Position numbers and translations under genes: made by a program
Notes under the pieces: generated by a model
What the model saw: only the letters and a program-made list of their open reading frames with translations
Database searches by the model: none
Told to the model about the DNA's origin: nothing
Shown: piece by piece, positions 9,899 through 20,683 of the stretch
Position numbering within the stretch: position 1 is the first letter of the stretch
How the letters are laid out: each line of letters opens with the position of its first letter
Assembly (NCBI RefSeq): GCF_014529535.1
Contig: NW_023503501.1
Span: 5,152,150-5,216,149, forward strand
DNA length: 64,000 bases
Origin: Bradysia coprophila
Taxonomy: Eukaryota > Arthropoda > Insecta > Diptera > Sciaridae
Reading direction: 5' to 3'

Positions 9899-12800
9899 AT
9901 GGAAATCCCTGTGGACTTGATGGTATAAATACTAGTGGCACGATAGTGTGAGACTCAAACGGTAAAGGCATTCATTTCCAATTCCAGAGTGTTGTGATAG
10001 TGTTGACTATATCTCTGTTATCGGGAATAAGTGGAAAAGATGCTGAGGTTGCAGAATCATCACCAAGAACAGTATTTGTAAGAAAATCGTTGTACTATCC
10101 CGATTACAATCGAATGTCAAATAGAAAATTCATGCCGGAAGGGCCACAGGTATAGAAACGTTTTCTTGCTAAATTCCCGCCGATCCTTCAGCCAAACTCA
10201 AATCGCAAAAAAAAAATGTCGGTTCTTCACTCTTTGGCGATTTTTTTTTGGCGATTTGACTTTAGCGATTTGACTTTGGCGATACTTCACGGGAATAAAC
10301 CGAACATCATTTAGGCCCCTAAACACTGAATTAAAACTTTTATTTTTACTGCCTGCACTGCGGTTGAAAATAGTTTTGGGATAGTCAATTGATTCCAACA
10401 GTGGACCCGCATATCGATTCGCTAATGAGGAGCACCGCTTATCTAATTAACACTATGCACCGTCTGGAGGTCAAGTTCGATCGAGTTTTTGATGCAGCAA
10501 ATTTTGAGGAAAACGTTGCTCATGATGTGATGGACAAATTGCGTCTAATCTACAAATACATCAAAGGTTCATCGACCAATGACTGCCAAACGGATTGTTC
10601 ACCGTCAGTAAACGAAATGCCGCAGAATAATTTTATGAGAGAGTTGGTAGATGCGGTCAAGTACTCTAACGAAAATATCATGAGAGTGGCTAACAATTTT
10701 GACATGGTAATTTGAGTGTGTAACATTTCGTTATTTGTATACTGAACATGCAAAATTCCCACAAAATTCTAAGGTAATGGAAAGCGGTAAGCGATCAATG
10801 CAATCATTGGAAAAAGTTGCTGAAACCGTTCAAGATATCAAAGAGCGTACTATTCGCATTCAACAAACATCGTCTGGTCAATTTTCAGGTGGATCGTCCC
10901 ACCTGTATAGAGACGAAACTGCTAGCAGAGTAAATCCGTCCGTTATGAACACAAGACTCAATGAAGGATCGAATAATTATGAGATCGCTGAGCGCAATAA
11001 AAAAATTTCGACAACGGACCAATCCACACAACATCTTATAACGCAGACGAATCATGATTCAACAGATAGAAGGAAAACTTCCAACGACAATAACAACCCT
11101 AGTGGTGCTTCCACGAGTCCCGCATATGAATCAAGTGCTGGTGCGATCCACAATTGGAGTAGAAATTCACAGGCCAATTTTAACAATTATGAGGAACAAA
11201 CTGGAAATACTGATCGAGGACATCAGTTTGGAACAGGAACACTGACGAATTACGAGACCAAAGGACGTGATAATCACAACAGTAAGTCGTTTGTTGCATC
11301 TACGACACCAGAATACGAATCGAATCAAAATCGAAATTCTTTTACGAAATCGACTGAAGCAGTCACAGAAAATCAGAATGTTGGTCACAATCGAAGCAGT
11401 TATGAGGAAAGAAGGAAAAATTTCAAAGAAAGTGAGACCTTTAACCACAATACAATGCCCATTGTGTCAAAGCCAATTGTACCGGAAGTCAATAGTTGGA
11501 GTTCATACGAAACGTTTGTTGGAGAGTCAAACCAAAGCCAGAAAATTGGTTACAACAATAACGATCGAATAGGAATACAACAGACAGAGCATAGCAATGC
11601 CTCGAAAGGAAATGTTGCCTTTATAGGCAACAAACCTCCAGTTCAGTCGTCTTCAAGGTCAACTTTCGAATCGGGGAATGGGAGCGGTAGTTGGAATTCG
11701 CACACATCTTCAAACCAAGAAATAAAATCAGACGTAGCACAGGCTAATAGTTACGAATCGACCGTTAACGAGATATTTGACCAAAACTTCGTTGCTTCCA
11801 ACAAAACGAATAATGACAGTGGAACTGCACGACAAGGTCAAAATTATGCATCAAAATCAAATGTCGAATTGACGGAAAACGAGAACGTTAGTCGGACAAG
11901 TTACGATTCGAGAGGAAGTGCAGTCATCGACCTTAATGGAAATCCCGTTGTAACATCTACGAAGGCACATTACGAGTCTGGAAAAACGGAAGAACGTAGC
12001 CACTTCGACAATAGAAATTCTTACACTTCCTCCGGAACAAAGGAAACGGAAGTTGCTGACCAGGAGACTAGTATTGTTGCTCCATCCACCTCAAATGATT
12101 CGATTTCTGTTCGTAAAATCACCACCACCACAACGACAACAACAGCCAAACCACAAATCACTACGACAACAGCCAAACCACAAGAAAGTGTAAACACAGC
12201 CAATTCAGAAAGGACATACCGACATTTGCGGAAAGACGCGAAACGAGGTATGTAACAAGTATGAAAATTTGACTTAGCATTAGTGTGAATTGAAATCGTT
12301 GCAGTAACGTTCGAGCCAGGCAAACGCAACTGCCACGAGCTAACAGTAAAACGAAATGGAATCTACAAATTCGGTTCGCTGAACGAAGTAGCGAACGATG
12401 GAAATCGATTCTTCTATGAGCGATATTGTGATTTCTACACCGACAATCGTGCTTGGACAGTCATTCAACGACGCTTCGCTGACTATAATGAGGAAAATTT
12501 CAACAGAAGTTGGACAGACTACAAGCATGGATTTGGCAGTCTGGACGAAGAGTTTTGGTTCGGAAACGATTTCATCCACCGGCTAACATTTGACGACGAT
12601 GTCGAGTTGCGAATACTTTTGGAAGATGAAGATGGAAAAACCAACTGGGTGGAATACTCTGTGTTCAAAATGAAGTCTGAACAGGACAACTATAAATTGG
12701 TTATCAGTGGCTACAGTAGCGGTTCTGTCGAAGACACTTTAATTTACCATAATGATCAAGAGTTTAGCACATACGATCACCTAAATGGCAATAGTCAGCA

Positions 12801-12981
12801 AACGTCTTGTGTATCGTCGATCGGAAACGGATGGTGGTTTAAGAAGTGAGTCTTTTTCTAGCAAGGAAATCGTTTTGAGATTGATCAAAAAACTTTGTCT
12901 TTCAGTTGTTCGGATAAAGACATTTTGGGCAATTTTCTTGGCAGTACGTCGACAAAGATGATGATTCGTCCGAAAAAATAA
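9899..12981 (+). CDS. Secreted fibrinogen-related protein 1 with long Ser/Thr/Asn-rich linker
   Basis: Six-exon model: 9899-9922, 9988-10149, 10374-10706, 10774-12247, 12305-12845, 12906-12981; intron phases 0,0,0,1,2; 869 residues. Exon 1 plus the start of exon 2 give a signal peptide (MEIPVDLM, SVVIVLTISLLSG). Exon 3 and the start of exon 4 are helical (LEKVAETVQDIKERT), likely oligomerising. Residues about 200-650 are a low-complexity linker rich in S, T, N and Q with recurring YES/YET/YEE motifs and a TTTTTTTAKPQ tract. Residues 665-869 are a fibrinogen C-terminal domain: RNGIYKF, AWTVIQRR, NFNRSW, EFWFGNDFIH, HNDQEFSTYD, GWWFKNC, with four cysteines. Insect FReDs act as secreted lectin-like recognition proteins; a role here is inferred. 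After GWWFKNC the ligand-pocket segment is short, with no W..W element. The exon 3 acceptor (TAG at 10373) is chosen because it alone keeps phase. Confidence 0.8.
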
Positions 12982-13355
12982 TAATCGAAACTACAGTGAC
13001 CATAGTAACCTTCTGGTGAGCTGCTGACATTCTGACATTCTCACCACATTGGTTTTAGTTATTAATTAGAAGCTTAAGAAATTTGATGAATTAAAACATT
13101 TCCCACAAGTGAATCGTTTTACCACGCAATGCGTAAACCTACTCATCCACACGAAATTGAGAGCCACTAGCAATCCGTAGCAAGTCTGAAGTACTAGAAG
13201 TGGAGAGAATTTTACATCTGTTGTAACCGTAGCAGACATCAGGACCGGAATGGTCTCGGTGGGAGATCTGTAAGCTTTTTTACATGTATCTTGGGCCGGC
13301 AAAAATTATTTGGCTGTAGCTCGGCGATCACCCAATCGACTGTCAGGTTTGTAGA
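12982..13355. other. 3' region of FReD gene 1
   Basis: Short spacer downstream of the TAA at 12981. No exact AATAAA in the first 300 bases; an ATTAAA near 13092 could serve. No other gene seen. Confidence 0.4.
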
Positions 13356-15182
13356 TTGTCCTGAAATTTCGACGACATGAGTATCGGTGACATCCTGAAG
13401 AAACGGTGACTTACTGAAAAAACAACGAGAAGAAATGGTGACTTCCTGAAAAAACGACGAGAAGAACCGGCCACTATAGTCGCCGTTTCTTCTCGTCGTT
13501 TCTTCAGGAAGTTATCGTTTCTTCAGGTAGTCACCATTTCTATAGGATGTCGCCGTTTCTTTAGGAAGTCACCGTTTCTTCTCACCGTTTCATCAGAAAA
13601 TCTGAAGAGTCGTCATTACATGTCACCTTTTTTTCAGAAAGTCACCGTTTCTTCGAAACCGTCGACTTCCTGAAGAAACGACGAGAAGAAACAACGACTT
13701 TCAGAAGCATCGCATCTCACCGTTCAATCTCTGATTGCAAGCAACTAAAACAAATAAAATAAAAAGCTTTGTATTTTATTTCAAATGAATAAAATCTACG
13801 TACACTGGCTTATTCTTGATTTGAGATGAAATTTCGATTTCAAGAAATTCTTCAGTTGCCAATCTCAACTCAAGATTACTAATTCAGCTGACATTGAGAT
13901 CCCAAATCAACTCTAATTTTCGTCTCGCCGTAAAGGCGTTTTGTTGGTTCCTATGGAATTCATCCTTTTACGAAATGTAACGTAAAGAAGTTTAGTTCAT
14001 CACTACAGAATTCATCTTTTTACAACATGAAAACCAATTTTCATTGCACATAAAAAGCGTTTTAATACGCCGAGCGATCCGGCCCATTGCCCCGGAGCGA
14101 AGCGGAGGGCCGCAATGCGAGCCGGGCGCCGGAACGGTGTCGGTAACTTAGGAGTTAATTTTTTTTTCTCTCGCATCGTGTCATAAATAGTCTGTGTAAT
14201 TCATTGCACATAAAAAGCGTTTTAACACGCCGAGCGATCCGGCCCATCGGGCGCCGGAACGGTGTCGGTAACTTAGGAGTTAATTTTTTTTCTCTCGCAT
14301 CGTGTCATAAAAAGTCTGTGTCATTTTTTATATATACACGCTCTGAATTTTGAAAACCGACACATTTTTTGTTTTGTGCTTTACTGCCTTTTTCTTAATT
14401 TTACATACATTTTTATATGTAGAAATCAAAAAACTCAAGTACAACACAGAAACATATCGCTCGGTGTCTTAAAACACTTTTATGTGACTAATTATGACAC
14501 GATGCGAGAGAAAAAAAATTAACTCCTAAGTTACCGACACCGTTCCGGCGCCCGGCTCGCATTGCGGCCCTCCGCTTCGCTCCGGGGCAATGGGCCGGAT
14601 CGCTCGGCGTGTTAAAACGCTGTTTATGTGCAATGAAAATTCGTAGAGGGATTACTTCCTCATGGTTGGTATTCAATACAGAAAGATTATTACAGCAAGA
14701 CTATTCAACAACCAAAAAGTTACTGCCAAAAAGATACCGCCAAATCGCTTATTATCGACTTTCTGTATAGAGACGATAGAATTTCTACTTCATGTATAGA
14801 GACGATAGAATTTGGTTTTTGGCCTTATGAAGAAACGTTGACTTCCCGAAGAAACGATGAGAAGAAATGGTGAGTTCCTGAAAAAACGATTAGAACCTTC
14901 CGTCGCCGTTTCTTCAGGAACTTGTTATTTCTTATGAATTCACCGTTTCTTCTCGTTGTTTCTTCAGGAAGTCATCGTTTTCACAGAAAGTCAGCGCTTT
15001 TTACATAAAACGGCGACATCCTGAAGAAACTGTGACTTTCTGAAGAAACGACGAGAAGAAACGGCGAGTTCCTGAAGAAACGGTGACTTCCTGAAGAAAC
15101 AGCGACTTCCTGAAGAAACGGCGACTACTCGCCGTTTCTTCAGGAAGTCGCCGATACTCATGTCGTCGAAATTTCAGGACAA
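13356..15182. mobile_element. Nested palindromic (foldback) element between the FReD genes
   Basis: The outermost 32 bases (13356-13387, starting TTGTCCTGAAATTTCGACGA) recur as an exact inverted copy at 15151-15182. Inside each arm (about 13388-13700 and 14830-15150) lies a minisatellite of about 20 bp units containing GAAGAAACGGTGACTTCCTG in both orientations. At the core sits a second, GC-rich inverted repeat cluster (14041-14636). No coding sequence longer than chance. The structure fits a foldback transposon with nested insertion; no transposase is present. Confidence 0.75.
14041..14636. repeat. GC-rich inverted repeat cluster, four partial copies
   Basis: Copy A (14041-14186) and copy B (14201-14310) are direct repeats starting TCATTGCACATAAAAAGCG and ending near CGCATCGTGTCATAA; B lacks an internal GC-rich segment of about 35 bases. 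Copy C (14492-14636) is the full unit inverted. Copy D (about 14456-14488) is an inverted end fragment. GC content is far above the surroundings, with blocks such as CCGGAGCGAAGCGGAGGGCC. A and C form a perfect-ended hairpin. Confidence 0.8.
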
Positions 15183-15626
15183 TGGTTTGTAGTCAATCCA
15201 GTTCTAGCTAACACAACACTATCTTCAAATCAGTGCAAACAACTCACCTGCAGTTTAGTCATACTGAGAATGTTCTACACCCAACTGATATCTCTTTCAA
15301 TAGAGGTCATCCATCTCTTTCTTTTCGTTTTCTAAGTATTTTTAACGGATTGATTCAAAATCTTTTACTTCCTTTGTTATCACTACATTTTGCTATATAA
15401 TATGATGTTCAGCAAAAGCTCATAGCTTATTTCTATTGTTGCTGTCGATAACAGATCAGGTATGGAGTAGTCGTCTGACATTTCATCGATTAATTCGTAT
15501 AGCCTTTTTACTTCTCTAAAGTCTTTATTAACCGCCGACCATCAATACATACACGGACACTAACCCTGCTACTCATCATATATAAAACTAAAGTACAATA
15601 AATTACCCTCCATTCCATCACCGCGT
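15183..15626. other. 3' region of FReD gene 2
   Basis: Downstream of the minus-strand FReD stop. A minus-strand AATAAA lies at 15529-15524, about 100 bases past the stop, a plausible poly(A) signal. A diverged piece of the dispersed short repeat (GTTGCTGTCGATAACAGAT) lies near 15437-15455. Confidence 0.5.
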
Positions 15627-17540
15627 CTAAGGATCCATTCCATTACTGGTATAAATGTACCCCTCCTCACTGCTATCACTGTTGCTCCACAAACCTTTTG
15701 GTCGAATCATCATTTTGGACGACTTCAAGAAATTACTGCCCAGCCAATTCTCCCATGTGATACCCCTGTAGTCTCCACTGACTGCTTGCGTACAACTGAA
15801 ACGAAACTCAATTTAATTTCGACGCACCAAAAGTGTCCGTTGCACACCGTTCATACTTATTGAACCACCATCCGTTTCCATACGACGACGCACAGGACAC
15901 ATTTTCATTATTGTCATTCTGCCGATCGTACGTACTAAACTCCTGATCGTTGTGATACAGCAGACCATCTTGAATAGTGCCACGGTAGCCGCCAATTATC
16001 AAATTGTAATTATATTCTTCGGAGTCAACTTTGAACAGGGAATATTCGGCCCATCCTTTTCTGCCACGAGCATCTTCTAAAACCACACGCAACTCGACGT
16101 CTTCGTCGAATGTTAGCTTGTGGATGAAATCGTTGCCGAACCAAAATTCTTTGTCCAAATCGCCGAAGCCAAGCTTATAGTCTAGCCAGCTTCTGTTGAA
16201 ATTTTCTTGTTGTTCGTTCATAAAACGCCGCTGAATAACGGTCCATGCACCGCCGGCTGTACTAAAATCGCAATACCGTTCGTACAGAAAGCGACCCGCT
16301 TCATTACTCACCTCGTCCAGCGAGGCAAATTTGTAGATTCCGTTTCTTCGTATTTGAAGGTCGTGGCAGTTGTATTTGTTTGGTTCGAAAATCACTGCGA
16401 ACGAATATAGTTTCGAATGAAATTACTCTTCACCTGTAATGTGTTTGACTTACCTCGACTGGTATCCCTTTTCATACTGCCATACGTCCTTTCGTATCGA
16501 CCATTTTCATATTGTTTTCTGCCAACCGAACCGTTATCACAGATACAATCATCATATCGGTTGTCATATGTTAATTTTTGATCTTGGCGGCAAGATTTAT
16601 CAAACATACGAACCGTACGTTCGTCGATGTCTTGAACTGTTCCAGATACCTTCTCCAAATATTGAATTGTTTTCCAACTGTTTGCGAGCACCTTTAACAT
16701 TTTAACGAACATTTTAGCACAGAGCTGTTGATGTTCAGTGAAAAAAGAACCTCACCTGATTAACAGAGCTAGGCGTCGACGGTGTTGCATGTCCGGTACT
16801 TTTCCTTTCGCTTTCAATTACCGAAACAAAATCTTTAATGACTTGAATCTGATCCGCTTCCAAAATGTCCGACTGTTTGGTTTTGCTATTCGACGAGATG
16901 ATGAACTGATGAATATTGTTCAACAAGTTCATTACCTCAAGATTGTCCATCAGATCGATAGTACTACTCGGTTGCTTAGTGGATCGTATATCAAATCGGT
17001 TAGTTGGATCTAAGGTCTGATTGATTCTGTATTCCAAAGCGTTCAGGATGCTCAATATATGATGATTGCTTTTGACCAAAAAATCGATTTTGCCCTCCAA
17101 CATTCTCATACCATCAGAATGAAAGCTGTAGTGATCGTTAACTGGTTTCCGTATTATCGTAGGATCCTTGAGCACAAAACACAATAAAATTAACACTTCC
17201 ACTCACCGCCAAATGCGATCTTAAATTACTGTAAATTCCGATTCTTCAATCATTTCTGGTGATCTCATTTGATCCATTGGTGGTATATGGAATGTTTGAT
17301 CCATCGGTGGTAAGTGGAATGTGTTGTGAACCAATATATTGCTTCTAGATGGTGCCGACTCAACTATTGTCATATCATTTTCTTCACCGTTGAGATCATT
17401 TCCGCCGTGGGCCACCGGAAACGCACACACTATTAATACAGCACACTGGAATTGAAAGGAGAAACCACTATTGACTACCGAAGAATGAGCTCATTGCTTT
17501 GAAATTTTTCAATTACCAGTAAAATTAATGGAACTTCCAT
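15627..17540 (-). CDS. Secreted fibrinogen-related protein 2
   Basis: Six exons on the minus strand: 17540-17517, 17445-17230, 17166-16756, 16691-16454, 16394-15857, 15795-15627; phases 0,0,0,1,2, identical to FReD gene 1; 531 residues. Signal peptide from MEVPLILL joined to CAVLIVCAFPVAHG. Residues about 60-215 are helical or low complexity, including two near-identical short repeats (FHLPPMDQ, FHIPPMDQ). LEKVSGTVQDIDERTVR aligns with gene 1 at the start of exon 4. Residues 297-531 are the fibrinogen domain (RNGIYKF, AWTVIQRR, NFNRSW, EFWFGNDFIH, HNDQEFSTYD, GWWFNNC), ending SSKMMIRP plus an acidic Ser-rich tail. Exon 4 is only 79 codons against 491 in gene 1. Exon 2 could end at ACA|GTAATT (used here) or at a stronger GTGAGT 18 bases on, but the latter reads a TAA. 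Role inferred as lectin-like recognition. Confidence 0.85.
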
Positions 17541-17630
17541 TGTGGACACAAAAAAAAAATAAAAAAAATCTTCCAATGTTCACTGAACCACTAAACCTTT
17601 CGATTGACCAGACTACATTCAGCATCTCAT

Positions 17631-17640
17631 TTTATATATA
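17631..17640 (-). promoter_or_regulatory. TATA box of FReD gene 2
   Basis: TATATATAAA on the minus strand, about 90-100 bases upstream of the ATG at 17540, with an initiator-like GTCAATC about 30 bases downstream. The arrangement mirrors that of FReD gene 1. Confidence 0.6.
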
Positions 17641-20070
17641 TGGTACAAACGAACATATTATCTAAACAATCATCATTAAAAGCATATATGAATGGGAAAC
17701 TGATGTGTTGCAATTTTTTCACATTTTAGATCTTGCGGCTCAATGTAACGTTGATGTTTTACCCAGCTACCGTACAGTTAAAATTATTAGCACTCAGCAT
17801 AGGTTTTGTTTATATTTTCTTTTTCATTAAAAATAAATATTCTCTCTTTACCGTCAGTATATATTTAACGTCTCAACATATAAACAGAAATTGCATATTT
17901 TTATCGTGAAAAGTTTCGGTGAAAAATATATACAAATTTTCGAACGTTTTAACCTCAGATGTACAATAGTTGAGTCATATATATTTCATGAAAACTAAAT
18001 TTTGATCATGAACACAATATCATCAACCTTTGGTTCTTGTCCTTCTCGTTGAAAATTGGAATTGGATAATTTAGGAGTAGCTCTAGGTAGGAATTGCAAA
18101 GTTCCAATAAAGACATTTTCATCCGGAACAACGTTACCATCGGATCTATTACTTCATTTGCTATCAGTATTTTTACGTGTTACGGCATGTTTCATTTTCA
18201 TTTAGATTGCCTAATCACGTAAAGTATTGTACTTAAGAGGTAAGTGTAAACCTCGGAAGTAATATACTATTAATAAATTGATATGCCGGTGTTCAGGAAT
18301 TTTTATAGGAATTTAATGCTGAATACTAAATTTACAAATTTCAAGAAATTTTTAAAGAATTCTATCACAACTCTTTGGTTCTTGTCCTTCTCGTTGATAA
18401 TTGGAATTGGATAATTTTAGTATAGTTCTAGGTAGGAATGGCAAATTTCCACTTTTTGATATGCCCGTGTTCAGGATTTATTTTTAGGAATTTAACGGAA
18501 TCCATATTTTACGAATTTTCAGAAATTTTTAAAGAATTCTTAAGAATTTCACGGAATGAAATTCCTAAAAATGCTCCTAAGATCTAAATAAACTTCTTTA
18601 AATCAGGATCAAGATCAATACAATTAGCGGATGAGTAAAAGAACATAAAAATCTCCAATTACCAATAAACGATTTGAAATAATATTCTTTAAGAAGTTAG
18701 TGTGTTAGTTCATTCTGGATTCAGACACTGCAAATACACACGATTTTTAGGAAGTAATTTTCTTGGAAAACCAATTTCAAATTAATAATGCTTTTATTTA
18801 GTTCTAAACATTTTCGGTTAGTAAAGTGCTGATAGCTCGATTAAATTGTAAAATACGTTGGAAAACTTTACTGTCCTGAATTCCATTTGGAATTACCTTT
18901 TATTTTAGCTAACACAATCACATATCGATATACTTTATCACATTTTATCAAAGTTTTTATTTTTATATGGCAAGACATGGCTAACTTTGACTCCATCTCA
19001 AAACCGGACGATCCAACTTTTTAACCGGATGAAGTAAAATGTAAATCGTGTAGAAAGAGGCAAATGTCCAAAATTAAACTTAGAGATTTTTAACGGTGGA
19101 TTTGAACAAAACTTAAATAGAGTCGTGACACCACCTCTGATTTTTCTTCGTGTTCTTATTGTGTGACTCGAGTACTCGAAGGAACCATATTCAGTTCGCG
19201 GATCTATCCATCCGTTTCGGAGAACCGTCACTCATAGTCGTGCGGGACCGACGAGTCAATTTGAATACAGATTGTTATCGCAACGGATAGAGTGACTAAT
19301 TGTAAGCTAAATTCTGTTGAAATGGCTTCCCTCGACAACCTGACCACGTAGCTACAGCTAGCTAAAGTCGAAAATTCGACGTTTTTAAATGGTTTTTAAA
19401 TATCGATATGTCTAAGATGAAGAGAGTTTGAAACTCTTTGAATGGCGATATTGGTAGGATATTTATTTATTTATCTGTTACGACATTTTGTTTGCAGCAA
19501 GGTCACTCTACGATGAAATTTTCAATTTATCTAATTTGTCTATCTTCAAGTGCCCGTTCCTTTAGGATGAGTGTAATTGTTTTTTATTCTTCATAAATAA
19601 GTGATTTAAGTTATTTGAAGCATTTCTTGCAATGATTACGTGTATCTGTAGTCTGTTAAAGCTGATTTTCACATATTTTTGGGGTAAATTTCCTCTAACG
19701 GCTACATAGTTTCCGTTCCAGAAAAATAAATTAGTGTCGAAGCAATCACTATAAGGTACCTGAAGTTGGCATCGGCAGTTTTTATATATTAGCATACCTT
19801 ATTGGAAAATGACCGGTACAATTACGAGATTAAAAAACAGCCTTCCGAAATCGGACATATTTTCCAGTTGACTGTTGGGTATGTGCCGAGAAAGGTATTG
19901 GTCCCTAGAAGTCATAATCACTTAAAAAAAAACTCCTCGAAGCTTGTGTGGGTGGTGGGAGGTGATCGACTACCGAAAACATGCACTTAGAAGGTTAAAA
20001 GTATTTTTTACTTCATGTGAGCATTATACCTTCCTAGGAACTGGAAAATACTTCGAATTTCGATAGCCTG
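17641..20070. other. Intergenic, gene-poor
   Basis: No gene recognised on either strand. It holds the direct duplication described at 18028-18550 and otherwise AT-rich spacer. Short open frames here show no motif, signal peptide or splice support. Confidence 0.5.
18028..18550. repeat. Direct duplication of two short blocks
   Basis: Block A (18028 to about 18112, starting TTTGGTTCTTGTCCTTCTCG) recurs at about 18374-18455. Block B (18280-18370, starting GATATGCCGGTGTTCAGG) recurs at 18458-18550. The order A-B-A'-B' shows a tandem duplication with a shortened spacer in the second unit. Confidence 0.75.
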
Positions 20071-20683
20071 TTTTCAAAATTTTTACGCAAAAGTTGCAAA
20101 TTGAGCGCAACATTCTATGACAAAATTGAGCAATTGACACAAAAGTGACACTTCGATAGGTTTCTGCTCTTCGTAAATACCGCATTTCATAGACAGCAAT
20201 TCTGTGTGATTTTATTGGATTTAATTATACTTTCAATTGAAACTACCTCAATAATCCACAAACAATATGGTGAGAACATTCGTTGGAACGTGAATTGTGC
20301 TCAGAAGTAAAGATTGTTCATTGAAAGATTGACGATACAAAGCTTCAATGAATTTTATCGACTGTGATGGTTTTGTTGATGAATTAAATCATGACAAAAT
20401 CTGACTTCACGAACGACCACACAATCCAATTTCCTTTATTTTGCTGTATTCTCATAGATTCTGACTTACACCTTCCGTGTACGACAAATGGTCGGACAAT
20501 ATCTTAATTGCGATTTCGTTTTCATTTATAACAGCAACCAGCAATCGTTTTATTCGGAGAAGGAACGGATAATTCACGAGGCATACCACAGTTGATCTCA
20601 AACATAAATGTCACTGAAGTAGTTCGTACAACTCTAGCTTCCCGTGCTATGGACAAATTGATTGTGAACAACAACGCAACATT
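20071..20683 (+). repeat. Segmental duplication of the CCT7 5' end
   Basis: Matches 23513 to about 24265 in the same order and orientation: promoter-proximal region, the ATG-only exon 1, intron 1 and the first part of exon 2 of CCT7. The match ends near AACAACAACGCAACA. The promoter copy lacks the CATATAAAG present at 23587-23595. Confidence 0.85.

Noticed and set aside
9923-9931. GTATAAATA looks like a TATA box of FReD gene 1
   Set aside because: It is the 5' end of intron 1: the preceding ATG exon (MEIPVDLM) matches MEVPLILL of the paralogue exactly in length and phase. A better TATA box lies at 9771.
11167-11448. Minus-strand frame within FReD gene 1 exon 4
   Set aside because: Shadow frame of the coding exon; the plus-strand frame has fibrinogen-gene context and correct splicing.
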